Source: Apostichopus japonicus (lineage: Eukaryota; Echinodermata; Holothuroidea; Aspidochirotida; Stichopodidae). From it: a stretch of 64,000 bases of DNA. Location: the NCBI RefSeq assembly GCF_037975245.1, contig NC_092575.1, positions 18,559,841 through 18,623,840 on the forward strand, given 5' to 3'. A program made the position numbers and the translations under genes. A model generated the notes under the pieces. That model saw only the letters and a list, made by a program, of their open reading frames with translations, was not told where the DNA came from and ran no database searches. Below, one piece after another: positions 1 through 11,112 of this stretch (its first letter is position 1; each line of letters opens with the position of its first letter).

Positions 1-44
1 CCCTACCAAAAGTCTCAAAAGTAAGGCATAGGTCTTGAATTTTT

Positions 45-50
45 TTTAAT
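45..50 (-). terminator. ELOB: Candidate ELOB polyadenylation signal (ATTAAA)
   Basis: The minus strand reads ATTAAA here, about 400 nt after the ELOB stop. No canonical AATAAA is seen on this strand between it and the stop. The window edge prevents checking the cleavage site. Confidence 0.3.
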
Positions 51-448
51 AATATTGAGAGACTTTTCACAGCACAAACTTTCTTCTTCAAGGTTGAAAG
101 CAAATTACAGATATTAAATACTATGAAGATAGGATCTGTCAACAGTCTTGATATGGTGGCAGCAGATAACCTTACATGTATGTTAGTTTTGTACAATGAC
201 AACAGCTACTGATACGTCCTCGTGAGGAAAAGTTGTCTATCTCTTGGGAAGGTTAAATACCACTTATTCAGGATGCAATAATAAGTCTAGTTTTTTTTAA
301 ATACACTCAAGAATAAATTTTTATACTAGTGATAGTAGTAGCTAGGAACTTTTTTAAGTCTAGACAACATGGAGTACAGTCGGTTTATGCATCACGGAGA
401 AGATGAAAAGAGCAATACTGTTGACACTTTGAAAACAGTCTCAGCACA

Positions 449-567
449 CTAGGGGACTGGCTGCTCTGCAGGGTTTGCCACACTGGTATCTGACTGTTTC
501 ATTACATCTGGTAGCTCGGGAGGGTTCGAGTAAGGAACAACGTTCAGTTCTTCAAAATCGTCTGTGT
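449..567 (-). CDS. ELOB: ELOB coding exon 3 (C-terminal tail and stop)
   Basis: 119 nt after a ctctgcacag acceptor. Encodes [20 protein letters not shown] then [18 protein letters not shown] and TAG at 451-449. The PPELPDVMK block matches the vertebrate tail. Confidence 0.95.
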
Positions 568-3500
568 CTGTGCAGAGATAAAGAGAGACAAAAACATACA
601 TAATTTACTGAGAAGTGGCACATTACATCAAACTATGCCAGGGTACTACTCAATAGGTGGTCGCATAAATTAGGTCGGCCACAAGATTTCACCAGAAGTC
701 AGAAACGTTAACTACTGTACTTCACCAACAGAGATAGGTCAAGATATTTTCTAAACATAGCTTTCATGCTTTTCATCGATGCAGAGTGGTGGGTTGTACA
801 GTAGCTCTAGCTTATATGGAAGATCCTGGGTCAGGGGACTAAAATTTTGTGGACCGCTGTTTTACCTGATGTAAATATTTTGCCAGTTTAGTCTACAGTA
901 TCTTCATTAAACTCATTCATGTTTGTTAAATTACAAAGTCCAGGCCCTCTTCTACTCAAGAGTTGTTTCCTTACTTATCTCAGTAATTAATGTTTCCTAT
1001 TTTCATTGCAATTTCCATTGCCTTACAGTTTCCTTGACAGAACCAATTGGCTAATTTGTCTGTTAAATGTGAAACATGAATCGCATATTTTTGTTGAAAG
1101 TATCGCAAAATACTATGAAAGTCCAAGCTTCATGAAAAAAGGAAAACATGCTTTGTGAGATATGACCATCCTCTTGGAAATAAGTGTGATCTGCACATTG
1201 TCAAAATATCTCTTCTCATCTCATCTATAGTATGGTGATGTTACTCTTTCTACTCATAAAGGTACTGTACAGCAAACTTTCAAATTTATATCTTTTCGCA
1301 GAAACAGGAATATACAGTATGTATGGTTGTGGCTTTTTGTTGCTGATTCAGAAAATCTCCAGCAAGTTAAAAAATAATTTAATACATACAAATATACTGG
1401 CACACAAATCTCCACATACATACAGTACAAGTTCTTGTGAATTTGAACATGTGAGACGTAACAGCAGCTGTTTCAACAGCGCGCACACACATACACCATT
1501 TATTTACACAACAAACTTACACCACTGAGCTGACACCATCAAATCAAGTGGTCATGTGGATTGGTTTTTGTTTTCATCATTGTACAGATCTGTCAAACAA
1601 AGCATTTATGCAGAAACCTTCCACGTTTTGGGTGAAAATACTTTTGCCATTTAACTGACACTGTTCCCTTCTCATACAGGAATCACTTATCAGCAAGCAA
1701 TTACAATATATGTTATGTATGACCTCTACACTATTAATAACAGTATCAAAATCATTGTAGAAACCATCATTAATTGGATCATGACCTACAGTACAGTATG
1801 AACAACCTTCTTAAGTTTGAAGACTCTACTGTACCATGGTCTGTGGATCTCTTTGTTTTATGAAGGAGAGTCAACATAGGACTAGTTCCTGTAATGGGAC
1901 TACTTACTGATTTCAAAAATATGGTAACATGGCTATGGCTGCAATGTTTTGACATTTTAAACACAATCTTTTGCAGACTTTTCAAAGTTGGTCAATTATT
2001 TTATAATATTCCTCACATATCTGAAAGTCACTTGTCTGCAAAAAGTTATTGCAGTGGTTCATGTTTTATAATATTTTTTTATCTCCCTGGGGGGGGGGGG
2101 GGAAATTTACTGTTTAAATTTTGTGCAGCATTCTTAAAGGCCCTGCATTTGGTCTATAATTGTACTACGTACTGTACATGTACAGTATGTGTTTTTTGGT
2201 TTTATAAACAAATCATTTCATTTGTATGCCAACTTTGTGATGCCATAGTACTTGCTGTTGTATCGTTAGAATTAGCAATCTAATGAAAGGAAATCAACAG
2301 TAATGCTATTAACCAAGACTACTATTGAGTTAAATCTAGTACAAATTGAAAGCAGGAAACACTGTTCACTTTATGTGACCAATAACTTCCTATATTGGAA
2401 TTCTTAGAAATAAGTATTGTTAGGAAAATTGCTGGATTATTTGCACTGACAAATCATAGTCAGAGGGACTTGTAATGTCATGTATCACCTTCTATGTAGA
2501 ATATGTTGCCCCACTGAACATGAAATACTAACAAATGTAATGTACTGTCACAACTTATAGCATATCCTTAACATGACAATTCACCTGAAGGTGAAATATA
2601 GGTCTATCTATCTGAAGACCTTTAGAGCAGCTTTTGGAGTTTGGCCAAAAAATTTTTTAAAAAGAAAAACATATCAGTAGTTTGTAAGATAAGATTGCAA
2701 TTGACCAAACTAGGTTATCTTCCAAGAATTGTTTGCACCAAATAAAATGTGACTGTGTAACTGAAGTGTTGCTGGACACTTTTCATAGTCGAATAAATAC
2801 ATCTAAATAGGAGAAAATGAGAAAAAATTTTGTACTTTTGCTCCACTACTTGAAATAAACTTGACGTAACAAGTTACTAACAAGTTACTAAGTAAAATCA
2901 AAATCCAATTAAACTGTTAGCAAACTGCTTTTCCACTAGACAGCCTGTATAAACGAATGTGTAAAATTAGGTTGCATGCTATGCAGGTCTTCAGCAGGGC
3001 TTTAGGCAGCCGGGCATCACGCCGTCCTTTTGCACGTCCGGTTTTGCAAAATGACAGCCTATTTTTCCATGCACGACTTGTTTTGGTTTTACTTTTTTTG
3101 TTTCTGACTTTCCCTAATTTAACCAATCAAACCTCTTATTGACTAACTAAACAGCTTGTATTTTAAGTTTTTTTAAAAGTTTCTAAGGGGGCGTTGCCGC
3201 CTTGACTCCCCACAAGGGCCTCCAAGACAGGCCCCTTGACCCCGCCATGAGGGGCAAAGCTTCCCGATCTCAATGATGCCTTCGGCATTATGTTGCCCCA
3301 AAAAGGTAGGACACGCACTTTACAATTTTGGACACCTACTGTACATCTACCATATGACTCAATCCCTGGTTTTCAGTCACGTGCTGCACATGGTAAGACT
3401 GTAAACAACTTTTAGATTATCCGGTGAACTGATCCATACAGCAAGGCTGCATATTTATATTTACTACTTATATATAACCTAACATAACTAAAGGCTCCCC

Positions 3501-6103
3501 TCCCCCCCCCCCCCCCTCAGTGAAGTTTTTAGTGATCTATGAAAAAATTACATAACTTGCAAAGGGTGCAAGTCTACGGCCTTTCAAGCCTACAGCGCAA
3601 TATCATATTGAACAAAGTACTTGTGCAAATGCGGTATGCGTGATTGAAGAATGTTTCAAAGCATTTGTTGGGGTGTATTCGCACAAAATTGCAAAAAAAG
3701 TAAGCAATGGGAGATGGATTAAAGTATATTTTGCGAACCAAACAATCTTACAAGAAAGTAATGGCACCTATACTGCAAAGCAATAATAGACTTACTAAGG
3801 CTATACGATACAGCGTGCCATGTGAAAGTAGTGTAAAATAGTTGATCAAAACTTTCTTGGATGGGAAAAGCAACAAACTTTCACCAAGTTTACACTTGAA
3901 CAAATTGAGATAGAAGGGAATAGCACCAAATTATTTCATTATGGCACTTTACACATGAAGTTTTTCCTCACCTTCACTGACTTGAATAAAAGTGTAACTG
4001 AAAATGGAGAACCATATTAGTGATTTTTACGAATTTCCAGACCGGGTAGTAACAGCTTGAACCAGGTAGTAATTGTTTTGGGTCGATCCCTGGATTTCCA
4101 GGTACACATTCCCATCACTAGCTAAGTTGTCATCATATTAATGAAAATCTTTATCCTGTTTCTGTGATGTCAAAAATCAAGTTAGGGCTATCATAACAAA
4201 ATTTGTTGTTCAAAATCCCACCTAGCTGTGTCCCATGATGTAGTGTCTATGCACTTTTGTCATTGCAACAAGCAAACTGTCAGTACTTTTTTATGAAATA
4301 CTCCACATTTGAAGAAGAAAGCCTTCCATTCAAAGCTAATAGTGAAGACAAACAAGTACAGTGATTAAATCACTTGCAATTAATGACACAGTTATGAACT
4401 TACCAAGAGTCTGATTGTCTGTCAGCTTACACTTAGCTGAAATTATTACACAAACTGGAAAAACAACTGCATAGTACAACTTGCAAATTTTGATATATGA
4501 TTTAACCATGGTACTATGATGGACTAGAATCTTTTTATGAGTAAAAAATAACTGAGAAACTGAAATAGTTGAAATTGTTAACAGAATCAATATGAGGTGG
4601 GTATGCAATACTACAAACCATTACCGAGCATCAGTACACTTTTGTTTTTCACACGATTGAGTAACTTGGCTTATATTCACCTGATCAATCAATTTTCAAG
4701 AGATATTCAGCTTTTTGTGCATTAATGTGAATTGGCGAATCCATAATGCAAAACTAACTGGGAAATGATGAACAAATTGATTTGCATCTCATTCTAGCCA
4801 AAATTGTCTTTGCTCTTTTCAACAGTAAATCTTAGTAGGTATGATTAAAAGTTACATAACAAAGTCTAACATAGCAATGCTGAAGATGTAATTTTACCTT
4901 CTACTCTGAAGGAAAGACCAAGTGTTGCTGGGTCTTGTGCCTTGGCTTTGTTACTAGTGAGACCAGAATCAGCCAGGGTCTTGGTATCTTCTAGCACCTC
5001 TCCATCTTTGAACAGCTTTTGATCCTCAGGAGCCTTCTTTGTAATTCCTTCAATGATCTTCTTCAGGTCATAAACTGTGTTGGATTCTTTAGCATCCGTA
5101 AAGATGGTTGTTTTCTCTCTTTGTATCATCAAAAACACATCCTGTTTGGAAAACAATATTTTTCCCTATTTATATACAGACTAAATAGCTTCCAACTTTG
5201 GGTTCCTTGTTCTAAATTAACACATGCTATTTCATCATGGAGTTTAAAGAAGTTATGTTCAATGAACTTGACACAATGAAAACAATTTCCAAAGATAACT
5301 TCGATTATAATGCCATCTAATGATTTCTATAATCAGAATCAAAATGTTTGGTTCTAAGTATTAAAAATTACACTTAACCTCTACAAATTGCCATCAAAAT
5401 CTACACCTGTAACACAGATAGTAAGTCTTGTCCCTAATTCAGTGATCATACATTTGTAGACACCTTCATGTAAGGTCTGCACTATGAAGTTGCTGAAAAG
5501 AGTTAGCCATACAAGAATGATCATTGGATTGTAAAAGCCAAGACTCAATACCATTGGGTTACTTAAAATTCGACAAAAGTTCATATTTCATTTTAAGTAT
5601 TTATCTTGTTTGTCAGAAATGAATGAGGGCTATGTAGATTGAATTTTGATGGTCTAAAACTAGTACAAGTTATGCTCCATAAATTAGCAAAACTAGGCAT
5701 AATAGCATAGGTTTATGCAAGGCTAAGCAATATAAAAAGTTGAAAATAAGGAAATGAGCTAGCCTAGCATAAGAATCTTTAGTTAGAAATGGTAATGAAT
5801 GGCAATGAATCATGAAGAGCTTTTGACGATGATTATCTTCGGTTAAAATTAATACGACTACTGCAAACTGTAGCCCTAACTTCCCTTTGTATTTTGAAAA
5901 GTTACGTGTTGGCCCTATGTTAATCGATCGGTTTTTTTTTATATATATATGCGCTGTACTTGGGCCTAGCCTAGCCTAGTATTAATGATTTAGACTAACA
6001 ACGGATGTGTTTCTAGTGTTAGGTTAACGTTAGCGACCGTAACAAAAGGGTTTGGAAAATCCAAATTGAGTTAACAACAACATTGATTGAGAAAAGTTAC
6101 CAT
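449..6103 (-). CDS. ELOB: Elongin B, complete gene in three coding exons
   Basis: Joins 6103-6101, 5141-4898 and 567-449 (minus strand), 366 nt, 121 aa; the human protein is about 118 aa. Elongin B is a ubiquitin-fold adaptor that pairs with Elongin C in CUL2/CUL5 ubiquitin ligases (VHL-box and SOCS-box receptors) and in the Elongin A transcription complex. Seen: the protein begins [20 protein letters not shown], which is nearly the vertebrate N-terminus, carries the ubiquitin-like domain to about residue 82 ([21 protein letters not shown]), and ends in a tail with PPELPDVMK, the conserved C-terminal signature. Junctions are ATG|gtaact, cag|GATGTG, GAAG|gtaaaa and cag|ACACAG, all in phase. 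Divergent from ABCB9, with which it may share a promoter region. No truncation or missing motif. The assignment is very secure. Confidence 0.96.
2898..2972. repeat. Dispersed short repeat, copy 1
   Basis: About 75 bp (core AACTGTTAGCAAACTGCTT, then CCACTAGA.AGCCTGT) recurs with roughly 85% identity at 15880-15951 in ABCB9 intron 3. A weaker match to GCAAACTGGTTATCCAC occurs near 53950. Family unknown; probably a fragment of a mobile element. Confidence 0.6.
3183..3300. repeat. GC-rich CCCC/GGGG hairpin-like block, copy 1
   Basis: An island of GC-rich short inverted runs (GGGGGCGTTGCCGCC, CACAAGGGCC, CCCCTTGACCCC) in AT-rich DNA. A similar block lies at 48411-48510 inside a hAT element (CCTTCGCCCC, CACAAGGGG, CCCCTTGACCCC). 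This suggests a transposon remnant here. Confidence 0.45.
4898..5141 (-). CDS. ELOB: ELOB coding exon 2 (ubiquitin-like domain)
   Basis: 244 nt, starts in phase 0 after aaacag and ends with one base of a split codon before gtaaaa. Encodes residues 2-82, the whole ubiquitin-like fold (DVFLM to SFRVE). Confidence 0.96.
5142..6100 (-). other. ELOB intron 1
   Basis: 958-bp intron with a T-run plus (AT)8 near 5930-5950 and CTAGC tandem bits near 5965. No coding or RNA feature seen. Confidence 0.8.
6101..6103 (-). CDS. ELOB: ELOB coding exon 1 (start codon only)
   Basis: The ATG is followed at once by a gtaact donor, so only the initiator methionine is coded here. Context gaaggATGg is a strong Kozak match. 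The 5' leader extends to higher coordinates; its start is not resolved. An out-of-frame upstream ATG (6116-6114) lies 13 nt earlier in a weak context. Confidence 0.88.
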
Positions 6104-7020
6104 CCTTCGGGAACATCAACGACCAGTTGAGTGGAAATTGTAAACAAGGGTAATGTTTTACCCCGAACTGGATAAGAGACAAACAGATTCTCTAACAATT
6201 TAGTGAGGCGCCTTGCTGTTAGAAGCACGAACGGGAAAACAAATCTGTAATGGACTATTCATCACGCAGAACCGGTGTAGGATTGCCAGATATATGAAAT
6301 TGTTGAAACGAGGTCGAAAATTGTAATTATTTTTTCAGTTCTGCGATTGCCTTGTTTATACTTTCGTAGTTTAACAGTTTAAAAATATAAAATCTATATA
6401 ATAAAATGTAATTCATTGACTGAAATATGTTTTTTCTAAATAAAGATTTTCTCTAATTCTGACTGTTAATTTCTCGGAAGGGTACCATGAACCATTAGAC
6501 AACAGGCATATGTGTATATATCACACTATTTTACACTGAAGAGAATGCGAACTGTGTATGGCATGTGACACGGTAGATCATACAATCAATATCTTTATCG
6601 TCTGCTAACACTTATTCAGGACAGGAGATCGTAATTATGCTTTCGTGTTACTTCAATGCAAGCTGGTTACACATTTACGATGTTGTAAGTAAAAATTTTA
6701 ATCAGGATGATCAAAGTGTGAAAAAATATGATAAATTAATGTTCAATTATATTGACAATCAATTCCCAGTGAGATAGGCCTAAGTTAGAAGAATTTGTTC
6801 ATAAACTAGGCCCATGCTAGGACTAGTGTAGCACTAGCAGTGTTGGTGTACTACACAGTAGGACTGAGCCAAGTTCAACTTCAAAGGAATGTTGATTAGC
6901 CTAGGCCCTAACTGTAGTGTTAGTGTAAGGCCTAAGAAACAAAGACTAACAGGCCTAACTTAGTATAACTATTACTTAGAAAGAAGTTAACTTTAAGAAG
7001 AGTATCTTTTGGTGGATCAA
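6104..7020. promoter_or_regulatory. Divergent ELOB / ABCB9 upstream region
   Basis: Lies immediately 5' of ELOB exon 1. It is also the nearest non-repetitive sequence upstream of ABCB9, because most of 7021-9961 is mobile DNA. A plus-strand donor-like site (TGTT|gtaagt) ends at 6684 and could close an untranslated first exon of ABCB9. No TATA box or transcription start can be fixed from sequence; the bidirectional role is inference. Confidence 0.3.
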
Positions 7021-7964
7021 GTGCCATTCCGCCATAGGTACATACCATCATTCCTTTCCGCCATAGGTTTCAATCCTTTCCCCATGCATGGCGGAAACGC
7101 TGGAAACCTATGGTGGAAAGGTACATATTTTACGTAGGAATGTATTTTACCATGGTGTACAGGAATGTATCGGTGAAACTTTCTTTGAATCGCTTGGGAG
7201 TCAAGGTACACCATCTTCCAAATGTGACGGTTAGCTGGATAGACTGAATTGTAATTAAGACAAGATTGAGGATATGATACACAGTCTTTAATGTACAGGT
7301 TGATGGAATAAATTTAATTGTTAGTTTGTAAGAGTCGATACACTGCCTTCAAGTATATAATAGTTGGTTGAATAAATGGAATTAAACTTAGGCTGATAGT
7401 ATATTAAAAAGTCGGATTCTGATTGGCGATTTAAAGGGTGTGAAGACTCAAGCACAAAGAAACGTCTCACGTCTGTCGGTAATCTGACCTAGTTTCGAAT
7501 GAGATTGTAACAGAAGTGTTAGACACCACCATCGATCCCAGAAAATACACACACAGCTTGCTACCCATTGGTAATTAGACACTAGTGTACAGTCAATACA
7601 TACAGCTACGGTCAATACCCACAACACAGTGTACATAGCAGCGTGGACATCTCAGGTCTAGAGAAAAGATAACAAGGTATCACATACTATCTGCATTTTG
7701 TAGCAACAAGAAGAAAATGTCATTTGAAAGCAATGGAAAGGTATCTTTTTTAGAGTTCGGCACACGGTTTGGGGCGAGTGTTCACTTCCTTTAAGTGTCC
7801 GATTTTGTGGGCCTACGTAGAGTGATGTGAAGCAATATACAGTGCATATACAATGCATCCACAGTAATGTGCTCTTTCAGCCATAGAAAAAGTGCTTTAC
7901 CGCCATGGCGGAATGGCACTTTTTCCATTGCTGAAAGAGTACCTTTTCTATGGTGGAATGGCAC
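7021..7964. mobile_element. Inverted-repeat element with internal hairpins, interrupted by a TTAA element
   Basis: Ends are GTGCCATTCCGCCATAG at 7021 and CTATGGTGGAATGGCAC at 7964, near-perfect inverted repeats. Subterminal palindromes repeat the same theme (CCGCCATAGG / CCTATGGTGG), and a long hairpin lies at 7871-7939 (CTCTTTCAG ... CTGAAAGAG). Contains the 364-bp TTAA element at 7431-7794, so its own length is about 580 bp. No clear target duplication and no transposase frame. Confidence 0.65.
7431..7794 (+). mobile_element. TTAA-flanked MITE, copy 1
   Basis: TTAA at both ends, with imperfect inverted termini (AGGGTGTGAAGACTC and GAGTGTTCACTTCCT). Shares its whole interior with copies at 29345, 33514 and 43931. 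The TTAA target with AGG termini fits Kolobok-type better than piggyBac, whose ends usually begin CCY. Non-coding. This copy is the most diverged at its ends. Confidence 0.8.
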
Positions 7965-8782
7965 AGCCCCCTATATTGGTCACCTCAAGCAATCACCAAC
8001 AGAGCTTGTTCATGCAATTAATACTAGCCATAACATTTTGGCTACAGTCAACGTCGCGACAGTAGCTAAAAAATACCAAGACTTATAACTCCAAAGATTT
8101 TTACCGGGAGTCGCTACACCAGCTCCATCGCATACATCAATTTAAGTACCATGTTGATGATGATTATCTTTGATTTTCCATATTCACCCATTCATACAGT
8201 ACCCTCCGAATCCAAAACATTTTTTGCCGTGTTAATGACATGTCAGTTGTCTCCGTGTGTGTTGTTAGCATTAAAATTATGGCTTATGACAATGATGTGA
8301 GGTATATTACCCTGTTTATAGCATTGTTCCTGAGGCCACAGCCTTTGGATAATAATGAGCCAATGCCATAATTGATGTACCTGAATGAGATGTGTGTGTT
8401 GTATTGCATGATAACCATTAATCTTTGTTGTACTGTGTGGGCATTGTGTGTATATGTGACAATGTAACCAGCTACACCATGGACTTGCATGTTGGCAGGG
8501 TATTCTATAGTTGTACCTTTTTTAACAACTAACACATGATCCTCAATTTCATATTGCAAACAAACACATAGCTCACATTTGTTTTGATGTTGTTATCCTA
8601 TTGTTTTTTGTCATCAATTACAGGAATATTATGTCCAATACCCTCTAGAGGCCAACTACTTTGCATCACTGTGGCCTTACAACTTAAAAGTCTTTCAATG
8701 CAAAGCCTGAGTGAAACTGAAAGAACTGCCCATCAGAATAGTCATGGATCAAGTGGTTGACAAATTTTTGAAGCATGTTTAC

Positions 8783-9961
8783 TAGTGTTTGCACGGGTTA
8801 TCCGGGTACCCGCCCGACGTGATACTACCCGGTTCCTAATTTATTACCCGAATCCTAAGCAAAGTGTGATTTAAAAAAAAAAAATTGGGCAAACCGACGG
8901 TTTGGCAGATTTCCCATTGACTTAGTGTGGTGTTAGGCAACAATGTGGTCGAAGATAACAGCAATAACGAAGAGGTCCGCTCGACGCGACTACCCGGTTC
9001 CTAATTTATTACCCGAATCATACGCAGAGTGTGATTGTTTAAAAAAAAATTGCAAAACGATGGTTAGGCTGATTTCCCGTTGACTTAGTGTGTTGTTAGG
9101 CTACCATGTGTTCGAAGATAACAGCAATAACGAAAGCTTTCCATAAATATCTTATAACTGCGTCACAATTTCAGCTAATAAACAGATGGCTACGCTAGAC
9201 TACCCCCATTGACTTAGTGTGGTGTTAGGCAACCATGTGGTCGAACGTAACAGCAATAACGAAAGTATTCCATGGATGTCTTATAACTGCGTCAGAACTC
9301 CAGCAAATAAGCAGATGGTTAGGCTCAGCTAGAATTTCTCATTGACTAAGTGTGGTGTTAGGCTACCATGTGGAAGAAATTATTATTTATTCATTCGTTT
9401 ATTTCAAAGAAGGAAAGGCTGACAAGGAATTTTACGCGATGTTTATGGATTATAGACGGGATAACTAAAAAATAGTTATCGCAAGTGGCTTTTTACTAAT
9501 CGTTATTCCAAATGCGATCAAATTGCGCGAATCGCGCAATCTCGCGGCCAATGCGAACCCTGGGCCTGCATAATAGATAGTAGTAAACTGTTTAAGAGCT
9601 AAATTGGATATTTATATGGTTTGATCCAATAGACGTGCACGAGCTAGCATAAGCAGCGGCGGCAGTGCGATGTTAGTAGTAATGCTAATTATAATTAAAT
9701 AATTAATTTATTAACAAGTAGTGAAAGAAACAAGCAAATAAAAATTATTGAGGGAGGTTTTATGCCTCTTCTTACACCTACGTATTTGAACATGAAAACA
9801 TTGTCAGTAGAGAATATAATGCATTTATTACAGCATCCAATATGTAATTTCTTGAAAATCGTGATACACGAGGGTAAACATTTTTCCCGGGTACCCGGAT
9901 ACCCGACGGGTAACGTCCCTCGGGTACCCGGTTCCCGATCTTTGGACCCGTGTAAACACTA
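8783..9961. mobile_element. Non-autonomous hAT-type element, 1179 bp
   Basis: Perfect 8-bp target duplication atgtttac (8775-8782 and 9962-9969). Terminal inverted repeats are TAGTGTTTGCACGGGT / ACCCGTGTAAACACTA. Subterminal GGGTACCCG motifs occur near both ends. The interior has about four diverged tandem units (8886-9373) but no transposase frame. An 8-bp duplication with TA/CA-G-G-type ends is the hAT hallmark. Confidence 0.88.
8886..9373. repeat. Diverged internal tandem repeat of the hAT element
   Basis: Four imperfect units sharing CATTGACTTAGTGTGGTGTT, then AGGC.ACCATGTGG, then CGAA..TAACAGCAATAACG. Spacing ranges from about 115 to 160 bp. The later units add a CTTATAACTGCGTCA segment. 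Confidence 0.7.
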
Positions 9962-10329
9962 ATGTTTACATCCTTTACGTGCTCTGTGCATTAGTGCTAG
10001 ATACTATCAACTATGACTAGATTTAGATATACCCCATAAAGTATTGTGTTCCTATTGAAACTACACATCACCCCTCCCCAATCCTTCTTTGCCATCCCTG
10101 TGTGGTCACATCAATAATGAAATGGACAAAAAAACATGCAATATTGAAACAGGATTTACTGTAAGTTGAAGATTCTCTCTAGTCTCTATCCATTTAAGAT
10201 TTATGTTTTAAATCTAATTTTCAGTAAAAATCTAAACCTGTTTTGAAGTCAGTTATTTGAAAATCTAATGCGTGAGTTGTATTCATGTTAGGTTTTCTCA
10301 CTTGTGTCCTCTTTTTTTATCTTCAACAG

Positions 10330-10442
10330 GTTTACAAAAAAGATGAAGGATGCTGAAACACAAAATTATTAGTAAATTCTGCCATCAGTAAAACTTACTT
10401 TCATATGCCCTTGTTGTCATGGTGAACTAATATAAAAAATTC
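10330..10442 (+). other. ABCB9: Probable 5' UTR part of the first coding exon of ABCB9
   Basis: A good acceptor (tttttttatcttcaacag|GTTT) precedes the start codon by 113 nt, so the leader is probably spliced from an upstream non-coding exon. The leader contains an upstream ATG at 10342 (ATGAAGGAT) that runs into a stop. Confidence 0.45.
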
Positions 10443-11112
10443 ATGATGAAGACCAGGCTATCATTAGGTTTATTTAGCTTTGTCTTCCTCGATATTGGTT
10501 TATCATTTTTATTTTGGATTCATGGAAAGAATCTGAATATGTTACGAGAAGTGTCAAATTTCGATATATTGACCAGTATGGTCGATCTATTTCTGGCGTC
10601 CATCCTTCGAGGATCTGTCTTAATCGGTGCTATTCTAGGTTTTTTGCATAATCCCCATCAGGCTTCCAAGAGACTTACAAAAGGGAAGTTGTTTGTAAAT
10701 TTGGTCTGTATGTTTATAATCCTCTACGCCATCGCCAAACTTCTCATGTACTGGGAGAGTGTCAGGGACATGCGCAAACCGTGGTTCTGGTGCCTTTTCG
10801 TGTGGACATTCATAGCTTCCCTGTTGATGGTTGTTCTGTGGCGTTATCTGGGATCGTTGACGCTTTCGAGCGGTTCGCAGAGTACACTGTATGTGAACCA
10901 CACAGGAGAGGATGGAGAGACTAGACCATTGCTAGGGAACAACTCTGAAGAAGAAACCACGATTGGGAAGAACAAAAAAGGAAATGAAAAAGAAGAAGAA
11001 GAAGAAGCCAATGGCTCGTCAACTTCAGCCATCTGGCAATTAATAAGATATTCCAAGCCAGATATTCCGTACATGTTGATCGCTTTTGTAGCATTGTTGA
11101 TTGCTGCCAGCT
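10443..11112 (+). CDS. ABCB9: ABCB9 exon 1: TMD0 and linker
   Basis: 670 nt, residues 1-223 plus one base. The second codon is also ATG. Four hydrophobic helices of the lysosome-targeting TMD0, then a polar linker with an [12 protein letters not shown] acidic stretch, then TM1 of the core. The donor is CCAGCT|gtaagt. Confidence 0.94.

Larger units (their letters stand above)
568..4897 (-). other. ELOB intron 2 (4.3 kb)
   Basis: AT-rich intron with scattered short open frames that have no recognisable protein similarity or splice logic. Holds a poly-G run near 2090-2101, a poly-C run near 3497-3510 and the repeat-like stretch 2898-3300 described separately. Confidence 0.8.

Noticed and set aside
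1232-2283. Frames of 98 and 129 codons in the first 2.3 kb
   Set aside because: Within ELOB intron 2; hydrophobic AT-rich translation with no similarity.
7431-7794. Considered calling the TTAA elements piggyBac
   Set aside because: TTAA fits, but the termini begin AGG rather than the CCY usual for piggyBac; left open with Kolobok preferred.
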